Origin: JAMWZF01 sp041628615 | GTDB lineage: Bacteria > Pseudomonadota > Alphaproteobacteria > Rhodobacterales > Rhodobacteraceae | Direction: 5' to 3' | DNA: 6,246 nt | Assembly (NCBI GenBank): GCA_041628615.1 | Contig: JBFKOW010000187.1 | Span: 1-6,246 of the forward strand | Shown: piece by piece, positions 1 to 5,407 of the stretch | Layout: the number at the start of each line of letters is the position of its first letter | How positions within the stretch are numbered: position 1 is the stretch's first letter | Made by a program: the position numbers and the translations under genes | Notes under the pieces: generated by a model | Seen by the model: only the letters and a program-made list of their open reading frames with translations | Databases searched by the model: none | Told to the model about the DNA's origin: nothing

Positions 1-450
1 CCTGCCGGGCGGCGCCACGTCGGGCACGGCGGTGGCGCCGCACTGCTCGGCCGCCTCGATGACGTGGGCGCGCATCTTCTCGGTCCGGACCCGCTCGGCG
101 TTGGTATGGTCAGTCAACACCGGCACGATCCGGGCCACGCCCAGCTCCACGGCCTTCTCGACCGCGAAGTCGGTGCGCGCCTTCTTCAGCGGCGCGAACA
201 GCAGCCAGAGATCGGCCGGCGGCCGGTGCGGCTCGGTCCGGGGACCACAAAGCAGCGTGCCGCCGCGCTTGCCCGCCTCGGCCACGGTCGCGGCGTGCCC
301 GCCATCCCGGCCATCGAAGATCGTCAGCGCCTCGCCCGTCCCCAGCCGCATCACGCCGAACAGGTAATGCGCCTGCTCGCGCGACAGCGAGACGGTTTGC
401 CCCTCGGCGAGGGGCTGGTCTACATCTACGAAAAGCCTGACGCGCGACAT
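1..450 (-). CDS. rsmE: 16S rRNA (uracil-1498-N3)-methyltransferase RsmE, N-terminal part
   Basis: RsmE methylates N3 of U1498 in 16S rRNA of the 30S subunit, using S-adenosylmethionine. The 150 visible residues begin MSRVRLFVDV at ATG 450-448 and stay open to the window edge. Residues 1-70 fit the PUA-like RNA-binding domain, with HYLFGVMRLGTGEALTIFDG at 28-47. From about residue 80 the SPOUT domain begins, with LWLLFAPLKK (81-90), EKAVELGVARIVPVLTDHTN (98-117) and EAAEQCGATAVPDV (132-145), which align with E. coli RsmE as I remember it. The family is about 240 residues long, so the C-terminal knot and SAM pocket lie outside the window. The start suits the family because the normal N-terminal strand follows at once. 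The gene diverges from ubiA with 12 bp between start codons, so any promoter must lie inside ubiA coding sequence. I see no clear Shine-Dalgarno sequence. The Arg that follows EQCG in E. coli is Ala here (residue 139). Confidence 0.93.
   Translation of the reverse strand, partial: MSRVRLFVDVDQPLAEGQTVSLSREQAHYLFGVMRLGTGEALTIFDGRDGGHAATVAEAGKRGGTLLCGPRTEPHRPPADLWLLFAPLKKARTDFAVEKAVELGVARIVPVLTDHTNAERVRTEKMRAHVIEAAEQCGATAVPDVAPPGR
399..415. promoter_or_regulatory. Perfect 7-bp dyad near the rsmE/ubiA divergent starts
   Basis: GCCCCTC (399-405) and GAGGGGC (409-415) form a perfect inverted repeat with a 3-base spacer. It lies in codons 12-17 of rsmE and 48-64 bp upstream of the ubiA start. A weak promoter-like pair, TTGCCC (397-402) and TACATC (421-426), spaced 18 bp, brackets it in the ubiA direction. 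It could be an operator or an early mRNA hairpin in rsmE. In DNA this GC-rich it may also be chance combined with coding constraint. Confidence 0.25.
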
Positions 451-462
451 GGACCGGACCCT

Positions 463-1443
463 ATGACCGACAGCCCCGAGACGCCAGAGACCCGCAGCCC
501 GCCCGGCGGCGGACCGGTCGCCGACGCGGTGGCCGGGAACTGGGTCGACCGGCTGGCCCCGGAACCGCTGCGGCCGTTCCTGCGGCTGAGCCGGGCGGAC
601 CGGCCGGTGGGAACCTGGCTCCTGCTTCTGCCCTGCTGGTGGGGGCTGGCGCTGGCAGTGCTGTGGAAGGGCAGCTTCACCGTCGTCGACGCGTGGATCG
701 GCATCGGCTGCGCCGTCGGCGCGGCGCTGATGCGCGGCGCCGGCTGCACCTGGAACGATATCACCGACCGCGACTTCGACGCCGCCGTGGCGCGGACCCG
801 GTCGCGGCCGATCCCGTCCGGGCAGGTGGGCGTGCGCCGGGCGCTGGTCTGGATGCTGCTGCAAAGCTTCCTCGCGCTGCTGATCCTGCTGTCGTTCAAC
901 GGGCCGGCGATCCTGCTGGGCATCGCGGCGCTGGTCCCGGTCGCGGTCTACCCCTTCGCCAAGCGGTTCACCTGGTGGCCGCAGGTGTTTCTCGGGCTGG
1001 CGTTCAACTGGGGCGCGCTGCTCGCCTGGACCGCCTCGGCCGGGAGCCTCGGCTGGCCGGCGGTCGCGCTCTACCTCGGCGGGATCGCCTGGACGCTGTT
1101 CTACGACACCATCTATGCCCACCAGGATGCCGAGGACGACGCGCTCATCGGGGTCAAGTCCACCGCCCGGCTGTTCGGGGCGGCGACCCCGGCCTGGCTG
1201 CGGCGGTTCCTGATCGGCACGGTCCTGTTCGTCGGCATCGCGGCGCTGATGGCGGCCTCCGAGCGCAACGTCCTGTCGCTCGTGGTCGCCGTCGGCGGGG
1301 CCTGGGCGATGGGCTGGCACCTGATGTGGCAACTCACCCGCTTCGACGCCGACGACCCGGCCCGGCTGTTGGCGCTTTTCCGCTCCAACCGCGACGCCGG
1401 GCTGATCCCGGTGGTGTTTTTCGCGGTCGCCTGCGCCCTGTGA
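463..1443 (+). CDS. ubiA: 4-hydroxybenzoate polyprenyltransferase UbiA
   Basis: UbiA is an integral inner-membrane enzyme that attaches a polyprenyl chain to C3 of 4-hydroxybenzoate, the membrane-committing step of ubiquinone synthesis. The 326-residue product has both Asp-rich, Mg-diphosphate-binding motifs of the family: NDITDRDFD (98-106; N98, D99, D102, D106) and YDTIYAHQDAEDD (214-226; D215, Q221, D222, D225, D226). Also present are RLSRADRPVGTWLLLLPCWW (41-60), GVKSTARLFG (230-239) and LFRSNRDAGLI (305-315). About nine hydrophobic segments run from residue 51 to the end. The first 40 residues are polar and Pro/Gly-rich before WVDRLAPEPLRPF, which I associate with the alphaproteobacterial form. 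ATG 463 is the only good in-frame ATG near the N-terminus. A GTG at 529 is the alternative and would remove 22 residues. The reading frame is open further upstream, but that stretch is antisense to rsmE. The gene may share an mRNA with the OmpA-like gene that follows. Confidence 0.97.
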   Translation: MTDSPETPETRSPPGGGPVADAVAGNWVDRLAPEPLRPFLRLSRADRPVGTWLLLLPCWWGLALAVLWKGSFTVVDAWIGIGCAVGAALMRGAGCTWNDITDRDFDAAVARTRSRPIPSGQVGVRRALVWMLLQSFLALLILLSFNGPAILLGIAALVPVAVYPFAKRFTWWPQVFLGLAFNWGALLAWTASAGSLGWPAVALYLGGIAWTLFYDTIYAHQDAEDDALIGVKSTARLFGAATPAWLRRFLIGTVLFVGIAALMAASERNVLSLVVAVGGAWAMGWHLMWQLTRFDADDPARLLALFRSNRDAGLIPVVFFAVACAL

Positions 1444-1472
1444 TTGAACCCGCCGCGCACAGGGCCTAGAGA
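1444..1472 (+). promoter_or_regulatory. Candidate sigma-70-type promoter for the OmpA-like gene
   Basis: TTGAAC (1444-1449) begins directly after the ubiA stop codon. It is followed, after exactly 17 bp, by TAGAGA (1467-1472). The first four bases of the -35 element match consensus; the -10 element is weak, as is common in GC-rich alphaproteobacteria. Transcription would start near 1479 and leave a leader of about 27 bases. It would let the OmpA-like gene and its small partner be expressed apart from ubiA. This was judged by eye only. Confidence 0.35.
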
Positions 1473-1473
1473 C

Positions 1474-1487
1474 GGAACACCCGTTCC
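1474..1487. promoter_or_regulatory. GGAAC-N4-GTTCC dyad just upstream of the OmpA-like gene
   Basis: The perfect 5-bp inverted repeat GGAAC/GTTCC surrounds ACCC and overlaps the predicted transcription start of the neighbouring candidate promoter. It could be a repressor operator, a small 5' mRNA hairpin, or a weak end-of-ubiA structure. No T-run follows, so a strong intrinsic terminator is unlikely. Confidence 0.25.
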
Positions 1488-1505
1488 CAGAGCCCGGACC
1501 CCCGG

Positions 1506-3476
1506 ATGCGCCTGAGCCAATTGATGATTCCCGTGCTGGCCTTCGCCCTTGCGGCGGTCGCCTCCGGTTTCGGCGCGCGGGTCGCGGTCAGCGCGGTCGA
1601 GACCCGGTCGGCCGACGGCGTCGAGGCGGTCCTGCTGCGCGAGGGACTGGTCTGGGCGACGGTGCTGGGCGACGGGCTGCAGGTCATCATCGAGGGCGAG
1701 GCGCCGTCCGAGGTGCACCGGTTCCGGGCGATGACCCTTGCCGGAACCGTGGTCGATGCCAGCCGGGTGATCGACAACATGGCGGTGACCCCGACCGCCG
1801 GGATCGCGCCGCCGGAATTCACCATGGAGATCCTGCGCAACGACGGCGGCGTGTCGGTGATCGGCCTGGTGCCGGCGGCGACCGATCGCGACGCGCTGAC
1901 AGCGCGGATCGCCAGCGTCGCCAACGGCAAGCAGGTGACCGACCTGCTGGAAGAAGCGGACTACCCGGTGCCCGAGGGATGGAACGACGCCCGCGACTAC
2001 GCGCTGGCGATGCTGTCCCGGCTGCCGCGGGCCAAGATCTCGGTGTCGCCGGGCCGGGTCGAGATCACCGCCATCGCCGACAGCGACAATGCCCGGCGGG
2101 TGCTGGAGGCCGAACTGGCCCGCCGCGCCCCCGAGACGGTCCGTGTCGCCACCAGCGTGTCGGCGCCGCGACCGGTCATCACGCCGTTCACCACGCGGTT
2201 CATTCTCGACGACAACGGCGCGCGGTTCGATGTCTGCGTGGCGGACAGTCCGGCCGCAGTGTCGCGGATCCTGTCCGCGGCGCGCGCCGCCGGGCTCGAA
2301 GGCAAGGCCGACTGCCCGCTGGCGCTCGGCGTGCCGTCCTCGACCTGGGGCGCCGCGGTGGCGCAGTCGATCGAGGCGGTGGCGGACCTGGGCGGCGGCA
2401 CGGTCACCATCTCGGACGCCGACATCTCGCTCGTCGGCAAGCCGGGGACGCCGCAGGGCCTGTTCGACCGGATCGCCGGCGAACTCGAGAACAGCCTGCC
2501 GGACCTTTTCGCGCTCGAGGCGACGCTGCCGCCCGTCCCCAACGCCCAGGCCGGCGGGCCGCCGCAATTCGTCGCCACGCTGAGCCCCGAGGGGCTGGTC
2601 CAGCTTCGCGGCCGGGTGACCGATCCGCTGATGAACTCGGCCGCCGAGAACTATGCCCGCGCGCGGTTCGGCAGCGCCGGCATCACCATGGGCACCCGCG
2701 TGTCCGAGGGCCTGCCGCCGGACTGGTCGGTGCGGGTGCTGGCCGGGATCGAGGCGCTGTCGCGGCTGTCGAACGGCGCGGTGGTGGTCGAGCCGGAGCG
2801 CATCGAGATCTCGGGCAAGGCCGGGTCGCAGCAGGCCGAGGCCGAGATCAGCCGCCTGCTGATCGAGAAGCTCGGCCAGGGAGCGCGCTTCGACATCTCG
2901 GTGGAATACGTCGCGTCGCTCGACCCGATCGCCGCGCTGCCGTCCCCGGAGGAGTGCATCGACCAGGTGCTGGCGGTGACCACCGATGGCCGCAAGATCA
3001 CCTTCGACCCCGGGTCCGCGACCCTCGCCGCCGAGGCGCAGGTCATCATGGACGACATCGCCGAGATCCTCCGCCGCTGCGCCGACATCCGGATCGAGAT
3101 CGCCGGCTACACCGACAGCCAGGGCCGCGAGGAAATGAACCTGAACCTGAGCCAGCAACGCGCCCGCGCGGTGCTCGACGCGCTGCGCCAGCGCCGGGTC
3201 CCGGTGGCGTCGTTCCGGGCGGTGGGCTACGGCGAGGCCGACCCGATCGCCGACAACGGCACCGAGGAAGGCCGCGAGGCGAACCGGCGGATCGAGTTCT
3301 CGCTGATCCGGCCGGAACCGATCCCGGACGAGCCGACGACGCTGGAGGAGGTGGCCGAGGACCCGCCGGTGGACCCCCCGGCACAGGACGGCGACGGCGC
3401 GGCGGCTGTGGGGGAGACCGGGGAAACCGGCGACGCGACGGACAGTGAAACGACGACGGAAGGCGGCAGCGAGTGA
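1506..3476 (+). CDS. OmpA-family periplasmic protein with BON-like repeats
   Basis: This predicted envelope protein of 656 residues probably attaches to peptidoglycan. Residues 1-30 are an N-terminal export segment or membrane anchor (R2, hydrophobic core 7-24). Possible signal peptidase sites follow A19 or A30, and the protein may instead stay anchored. Residues 46-475 are a series of short strand-strand-helix units resembling BON domains, in an alternating repeat of about 125 residues marked by W159, W281 and W407. Residues 495-600 are an OmpA C-terminal domain with GYTDSQG (534-540) and LSQQRARAVLDAL (548-560). D537 and R552 have the 15-residue spacing of the diaminopimelate-binding D271/R286 of E. 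coli OmpA. There is no beta-barrel region. Cysteines C244/C270 and C484/C525 could pair. The tail 603-656 is Pro/Gly/Thr-rich and acidic. ATG 1506 is preferred over ATG 1524 because it supplies the charged n-region; neither has a clear Shine-Dalgarno. A BON plus OmpA architecture is known from mycobacterial ArfA. The specific role here is unknown. Confidence 0.9.
   Translation: MRLSQLMIPVLAFALAAVASGFGARVAVSAVETRSADGVEAVLLREGLVWATVLGDGLQVIIEGEAPSEVHRFRAMTLAGTVVDASRVIDNMAVTPTAGIAPPEFTMEILRNDGGVSVIGLVPAATDRDALTARIASVANGKQVTDLLEEADYPVPEGWNDARDYALAMLSRLPRAKISVSPGRVEITAIADSDNARRVLEAELARRAPETVRVATSVSAPRPVITPFTTRFILDDNGARFDVCVADSPAAVSRILSAARAAGLEGKADCPLALGVPSSTWGAAVAQSIEAVADLGGGTVTISDADISLVGKPGTPQGLFDRIAGELENSLPDLFALEATLPPVPNAQAGGPPQFVATLSPEGLVQLRGRVTDPLMNSAAENYARARFGSAGITMGTRVSEGLPPDWSVRVLAGIEALSRLSNGAVVVEPERIEISGKAGSQQAEAEISRLLIEKLGQGARFDISVEYVASLDPIAALPSPEECIDQVLAVTTDGRKITFDPGSATLAAEAQVIMDDIAEILRRCADIRIEIAGYTDSQGREEMNLNLSQQRARAVLDALRQRRVPVASFRAVGYGEADPIADNGTEEGREANRRIEFSLIRPEPIPDEPTTLEEVAEDPPVDPPAQDGDGAAAVGETGETGDATDSETTTEGGSE
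1815..2939 (+). repeat. Coding region of three tandem repeats of about 125 residues (BON-like pairs)
   Basis: Within the OmpA-like protein, three units start at about residues 104, 228 and 353. Each has an A half, for example EFTMEILRNDGG, TRFILDDNGARF and QFVATLSPEGLV. Each then has a B half beginning at Trp: GWNDARDYALAMLSRL (158-173), TWGAAVAQSIEAVADL (280-295) and DWSVRVLAGIEALSRL (406-421). The B halves continue with VxVxxxxIxIxG-like strands and a helix. An extra half unit with GLQVIIEGEAPSEV (57-70) precedes them. The similarity is at protein level and is weak in DNA, so the duplications are old. Confidence 0.65.
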
Positions 3477-3799
3477 ACAGGACCGAGTTTATCTTCGCCA
3501 CTGCGGTGGTGCTCTTCGTGGCCTTCTGCCTCGGCTGGTTCGCGAGCTGGCTGGTCAACCGCTTCACCCGCGTGACCAAGGCCGAGATCGGCGAACTGGA
3601 CCGGATGGCGCAGGCGCTGCACGAGGCCGAGGAGACCCGCGACCAGGCGATCACCTACCTGCAGCAGCGCGAGGCCGAGATGACCAACCAGCTCAGCCAG
3701 ACCGAGGCCGAGCTGCGCGCCGCGATGGACGGGCTGCGCGACGCCCGGCAGGAGGCCGAGGCCCTGCGGATGCAACTCGAACGCCGATCGACCGGGTGA
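3473..3799 (+). CDS. Small membrane-anchored coiled-coil protein, unknown function
   Basis: This 108-residue protein is not one I can assign to a named family. One transmembrane segment lies at about residues 6-29 (FIFATAVVLFVAFCLGWFAS begins it), followed by the basic stretch NRFTRVTK. A charged helix rich in Glu, Arg, Gln and Ala runs from residue 37 to 105 with heptad-like Leu/Met/Ala spacing, so a coiled coil is likely. By the positive-inside rule the helix is probably cytoplasmic. The start is GTG 3473; its last two bases form the first two of the TGA that ends the OmpA-like gene. The 4-base overlap GTGA implies translational coupling, and there is no other strong ribosome binding site. 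It probably works with, or is dosed relative to, the OmpA-like protein. Its single TM plus coiled coil recalls LapA-like or divisome-type scaffold proteins, but I have no specific motif for either. It ends 15 bp before the stop of the convergent gene. Confidence 0.8.
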   Translation: MNRTEFIFATAVVLFVAFCLGWFASWLVNRFTRVTKAEIGELDRMAQALHEAEETRDQAITYLQQREAEMTNQLSQTEAELRAAMDGLRDARQEAEALRMQLERRSTG

Positions 3800-3806
3800 C
3801 GGCCCG

Positions 3807-3825
3807 CCGCGGCGCTAGCCCGCGG
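3807..3825. terminator. GC hairpin between convergent genes, possible bidirectional terminator
   Basis: CCGCGG (3807-3812) and CCGCGG (3820-3825) can form a 6-bp stem around a 7-base loop that contains the TAG stop of the minus-strand DsbD-like gene. It starts 7 bp after the stop of the small plus-strand gene. No T-run follows on either side, and CCGCGG is itself a palindrome, so the call is tentative. Confidence 0.3.
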
Positions 3826-4645
3826 AACATCCCCGGATATCCACCGCCCCGTCGCCGGCCAGCACGGTGATCCGCACGGCGGACCGGTCGAGCGCGAAGG
3901 GGCCGCCGTCGACATGCAGCAGTTCGGACACCGCCGTCAGGCCCCGCGCGGCAAGCCGCACGTCCGGCTCCGAGACCCAGACCCGGGGATCGCCCGCCTC
4001 GATCACCACGACGTCGCTGAGCCGCCCGGCGTCCATCTCCAGCGAGGCGGTCAGCCGCAGGCCGCCGTCGATCGGCGTCACCTCGCAGCGGACCGGGCCG
4101 ACGCCGGCTTCCGCCGCGCTCACCGGCTGGTCGACGAGGGAGGCGAGAATCGCCGGATCGCGGTCCCCGCCGGATGCCGGCAGAACCGCGGTGAACCCGA
4201 GTTCGGCCGGGACGCAGACGTCCTGGCAGACGCCAAGCTGCACCCGGCCCGCCATGCGGGCGGGCGCTGCCGGGTCCGCGAGGCTCAACTCCACCGGGAT
4301 CGTGACCTCGCCCGAATAGCCGATGGTCCTCATGCCGTTCTGCCACGTCACGTCGGGCACCGGCCAGTGGAACGCCGCGCCGGTGAGGTTCTCGGATCCG
4401 GCCCAGTCGAACAGCGGCGGGATTCCGGCGTCGCCGGGCGCCCGCCAGTAGGTCTTCCAGCCGGGCGCCAGCCGGATCCGCACCCCCGCCATGTGCCGGC
4501 CTTCGGCGGTGCGCCAGCCGGGCAGCACCTCGACTCCGACGATGGCGTCAAGGCCCTGCGCCGCTGCCGGCCCCGCAACCAATAGCGCGAGGGCGAGGGC
4601 GGCGGCGCGCAGGCGCCGGACGGGGTGTGTGGGTGATCCGGACAT
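3815..4645 (-). CDS. Secreted DsbD N-terminal-like (thiol-disulfide) domain protein
   Basis: This 276-residue protein resembles the periplasmic N-terminal domain of DsbD (DsbD-alpha), which passes electrons to periplasmic thiol partners. The signal peptide has a basic stretch RRLR (10-13), a hydrophobic core AAALALALLVAG (14-25) and a likely cleavage AAA/Q at 29/30. Typical family elements are LAPGWKTYWRAPGDAGIPP (59-77), FDWAGSENL (79-87), WPVPDVTWQNGMRTIGYSG (94-112) and VQLGVCQDVCVPAEL (135-149). The redox pair would be C140 and C144 (CxxxC), unlike the C-x5-C of E. coli DsbD-alpha and closer to Scs/TlpB-type proteins. C187 and C273 may form a structural disulfide. There is no transmembrane electron-transfer domain and no C-terminal thioredoxin domain. 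It would therefore need a separate CcdA/DsbD-like membrane partner, which is not in the window. ATG 4645 is the only sensible start before the signal peptide; its ribosome binding site is weak. Family assignment is good; the partner and substrate are unknown. Confidence 0.88.
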   Translation of the reverse strand: MSGSPTHPVRRLRAAALALALLVAGPAAAQGLDAIVGVEVLPGWRTAEGRHMAGVRIRLAPGWKTYWRAPGDAGIPPLFDWAGSENLTGAAFHWPVPDVTWQNGMRTIGYSGEVTIPVELSLADPAAPARMAGRVQLGVCQDVCVPAELGFTAVLPASGGDRDPAILASLVDQPVSAAEAGVGPVRCEVTPIDGGLRLTASLEMDAGRLSDVVVIEAGDPRVWVSEPDVRLAARGLTAVSELLHVDGGPFALDRSAVRITVLAGDGAVDIRGCSAG

Positions 4646-4698
4646 CGCCGGGAAAATACCCGACCGCGCGGCCGGGGAAAGTCACGTTGCGGCGAGCC

Positions 4699-4704
4699 AT
4701 TGTA
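4699..4704 (-). promoter_or_regulatory. Candidate -10 element for the DsbD-like gene
   Basis: TACAAT on the minus strand differs from TATAAT at one base and stands out in GC-rich surroundings. It would give a leader of roughly 45-50 bases. A matching -35 is not evident; the region where one should lie is occupied by the 12-bp tandem repeat. Confidence 0.3.
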
Positions 4705-4706
4705 TC

Positions 4707-4730
4707 AGGCGCGGTAACAGGCGCGGTATC
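4707..4730. repeat. Two tandem copies of a 12-bp repeat in the divergent promoter region
   Basis: AGGCGCGGTAAC (4707-4718) is followed directly by AGGCGCGGTATC (4719-4730), with 11 of 12 bases identical. The shared core CAGGCGCGGTA occurs at 4706-4716 and 4718-4728. A 12-bp period puts the copies on roughly the same face of the helix, one turn apart, next to the candidate -10 of the DsbD-like gene. It may be a regulator binding site or simply a slippage duplication. Confidence 0.45.
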
Positions 4731-4821
4731 GGGCCGGGAGTCGTCGGGACCGGCCCCGGCCGGCGGCCCGGTGTCGAAGCGGCCCCTTGCCCTCGCCCGG
4801 TCCTGGCCGCATCCTTGCGCC

Positions 4822-5394
4822 ATGAGAACCGACGCACCGGACAGCCTCGCCGGCCAGATGCTGATCGCCATGCCCGGCATGGGCGATCCCCGCTTCGTCC
4901 AGTCCGTGATCTACATGTGCGCCCATTCCCCGGACGGCGCGATGGGGCTGATCGTGAACAAGCCGACGCCCGAGGTGCGGTTTTCCGACCTGCTGGAGCA
5001 GCTTGGCATCACCGCCGCGGACGACGGCCGCGACATCCGCATCCACTTCGGCGGTCCGGTCGAGAATTCCCGCGGCTTCGTGCTACACAGCGCCGATTTC
5101 CGGAACGCCGAATCGACCCTGCAGGTGGACGACGAGATCGGCCTCACGGCGACGCTGGACGTGCTCGAACTGCTGGCCGAGGGCAAGGGGCCGCGGTCCT
5201 CGATCCTCGCGCTGGGCTATTCCGGCTGGGGACCGGGGCAGCTCGAGGACGAGATCGCCGGCAACGGCTGGCTCACCTGCCCGGCCCGGTCGGACCTGAT
5301 CTTCGGCCGCGCCAACGAGCACAAGTGGTCCGCCGCGCTCAAGTCCATCGGGATCGACCCGCTGCTGCTGTCCTCGGAGGGCGGCCGGGCCTGA
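4822..5394 (+). CDS. yqgE: YqgE/AlgH family protein (UPF0301)
   Basis: The 190-residue product has the full YqgE/AlgH family pattern: LIAMPGMGDPRFVQSVIYMC (14-33), GAMGLIVNKP (39-48), IHFGGPVENSRGFVLHS (74-90), LGYSGWGPGQLEDEI (131-145) and NGWLTCP (148-154). Its length is normal for the family (about 185-190). It has no signal peptide or membrane segment and is probably cytoplasmic. The biochemical function is not established; the name AlgH comes from a proposed link to alginate regulation in Pseudomonas. ATG 4822 is chosen because the conserved block starts about 14 residues later, as in E. coli YqgE. The upstream in-frame extension is Arg/Pro/Gly-rich and not family-like. There is no clear Shine-Dalgarno. 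The gene diverges from the DsbD-like gene and converges with the mscS-like gene, 13 bp separating the two stop codons. Confidence 0.95.
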   Translation: MRTDAPDSLAGQMLIAMPGMGDPRFVQSVIYMCAHSPDGAMGLIVNKPTPEVRFSDLLEQLGITAADDGRDIRIHFGGPVENSRGFVLHSADFRNAESTLQVDDEIGLTATLDVLELLAEGKGPRSSILALGYSGWGPGQLEDEIAGNGWLTCPARSDLIFGRANEHKWSAALKSIGIDPLLLSSEGGRA

Positions 5395-5400
5395 GCCCGG
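5385..5400. terminator. GC hairpin at the yqgE/mscS-like convergent junction
   Basis: CCGGGC (5385-5390) pairs perfectly with GCCCGG (5395-5400) around the tetraloop CTGA, which contains the yqgE stop codon. On the minus strand it begins 7 bases past the mscS-like stop. There is no U-tract in either direction, so it may act as an mRNA 3'-end stabiliser or a weak bidirectional terminator. Confidence 0.4.
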
Positions 5401-5407
5401 ACCGGCT

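Larger units (their letters stand above)
4646..4821. other. Intergenic region between divergent DsbD-like gene and yqgE
   Basis: This 176-bp gap must hold the promoters of both divergent genes. On the minus strand TACAAT (4704-4699), inside TGATACAAT, is a good -10 match about 54 bp before the DsbD-like start; no convincing -35 lies 16-18 bp upstream of it. For yqgE I see only a weak TTGCCC (4787-4792) with CATCCT (4810-4815), which would give a nearly leaderless message. The reading frame of yqgE stays open through most of the gap, but its residues there look non-coding. Confidence 0.6.

Noticed and set aside
64..462. Upstream in-frame extension of ubiA
   Set aside because: This stretch is coding for rsmE on the other strand with full family motifs, and the plus-strand residues resemble no UbiA N-terminus. 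ATG 463 gives a normal protein.
1474..1487. GGAAC as a -35 element of an EcfG/ECF-type promoter, or the dyad as a LexA box
   Set aside because: No GTT or similar -10 lies at 16-18 bp on either strand. The alphaproteobacterial LexA box is a direct repeat GTTC-N7-GTTC, not this inverted GAAC-N4-GTTC form.
1113..3158. Very long minus-strand open frame (681 codons) opposite ubiA and the OmpA-like gene
   Set aside because: Its translation is a low-complexity mix of Arg, His, Gly, Asp and Ala with no recognisable motif. The plus strand has two clear genes here, and GC-rich third positions suppress stops in the antisense frame.
3445..3870. Plus-strand frame of 141 codons overlapping the small TM protein
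   Set aside because: Its Arg-rich product has no hydrophobic segment or motif, and it runs over two genes in other frames. The GTG-started frame has a clear TM plus coiled-coil design.
4627..4821. Upstream in-frame extension of yqgE, giving about 255 residues
   Set aside because: The family is about 190 residues and starts just before the LIAMPGMGD block. The extension is Arg/Pro/Gly-rich and would overlap the divergent DsbD-like start.
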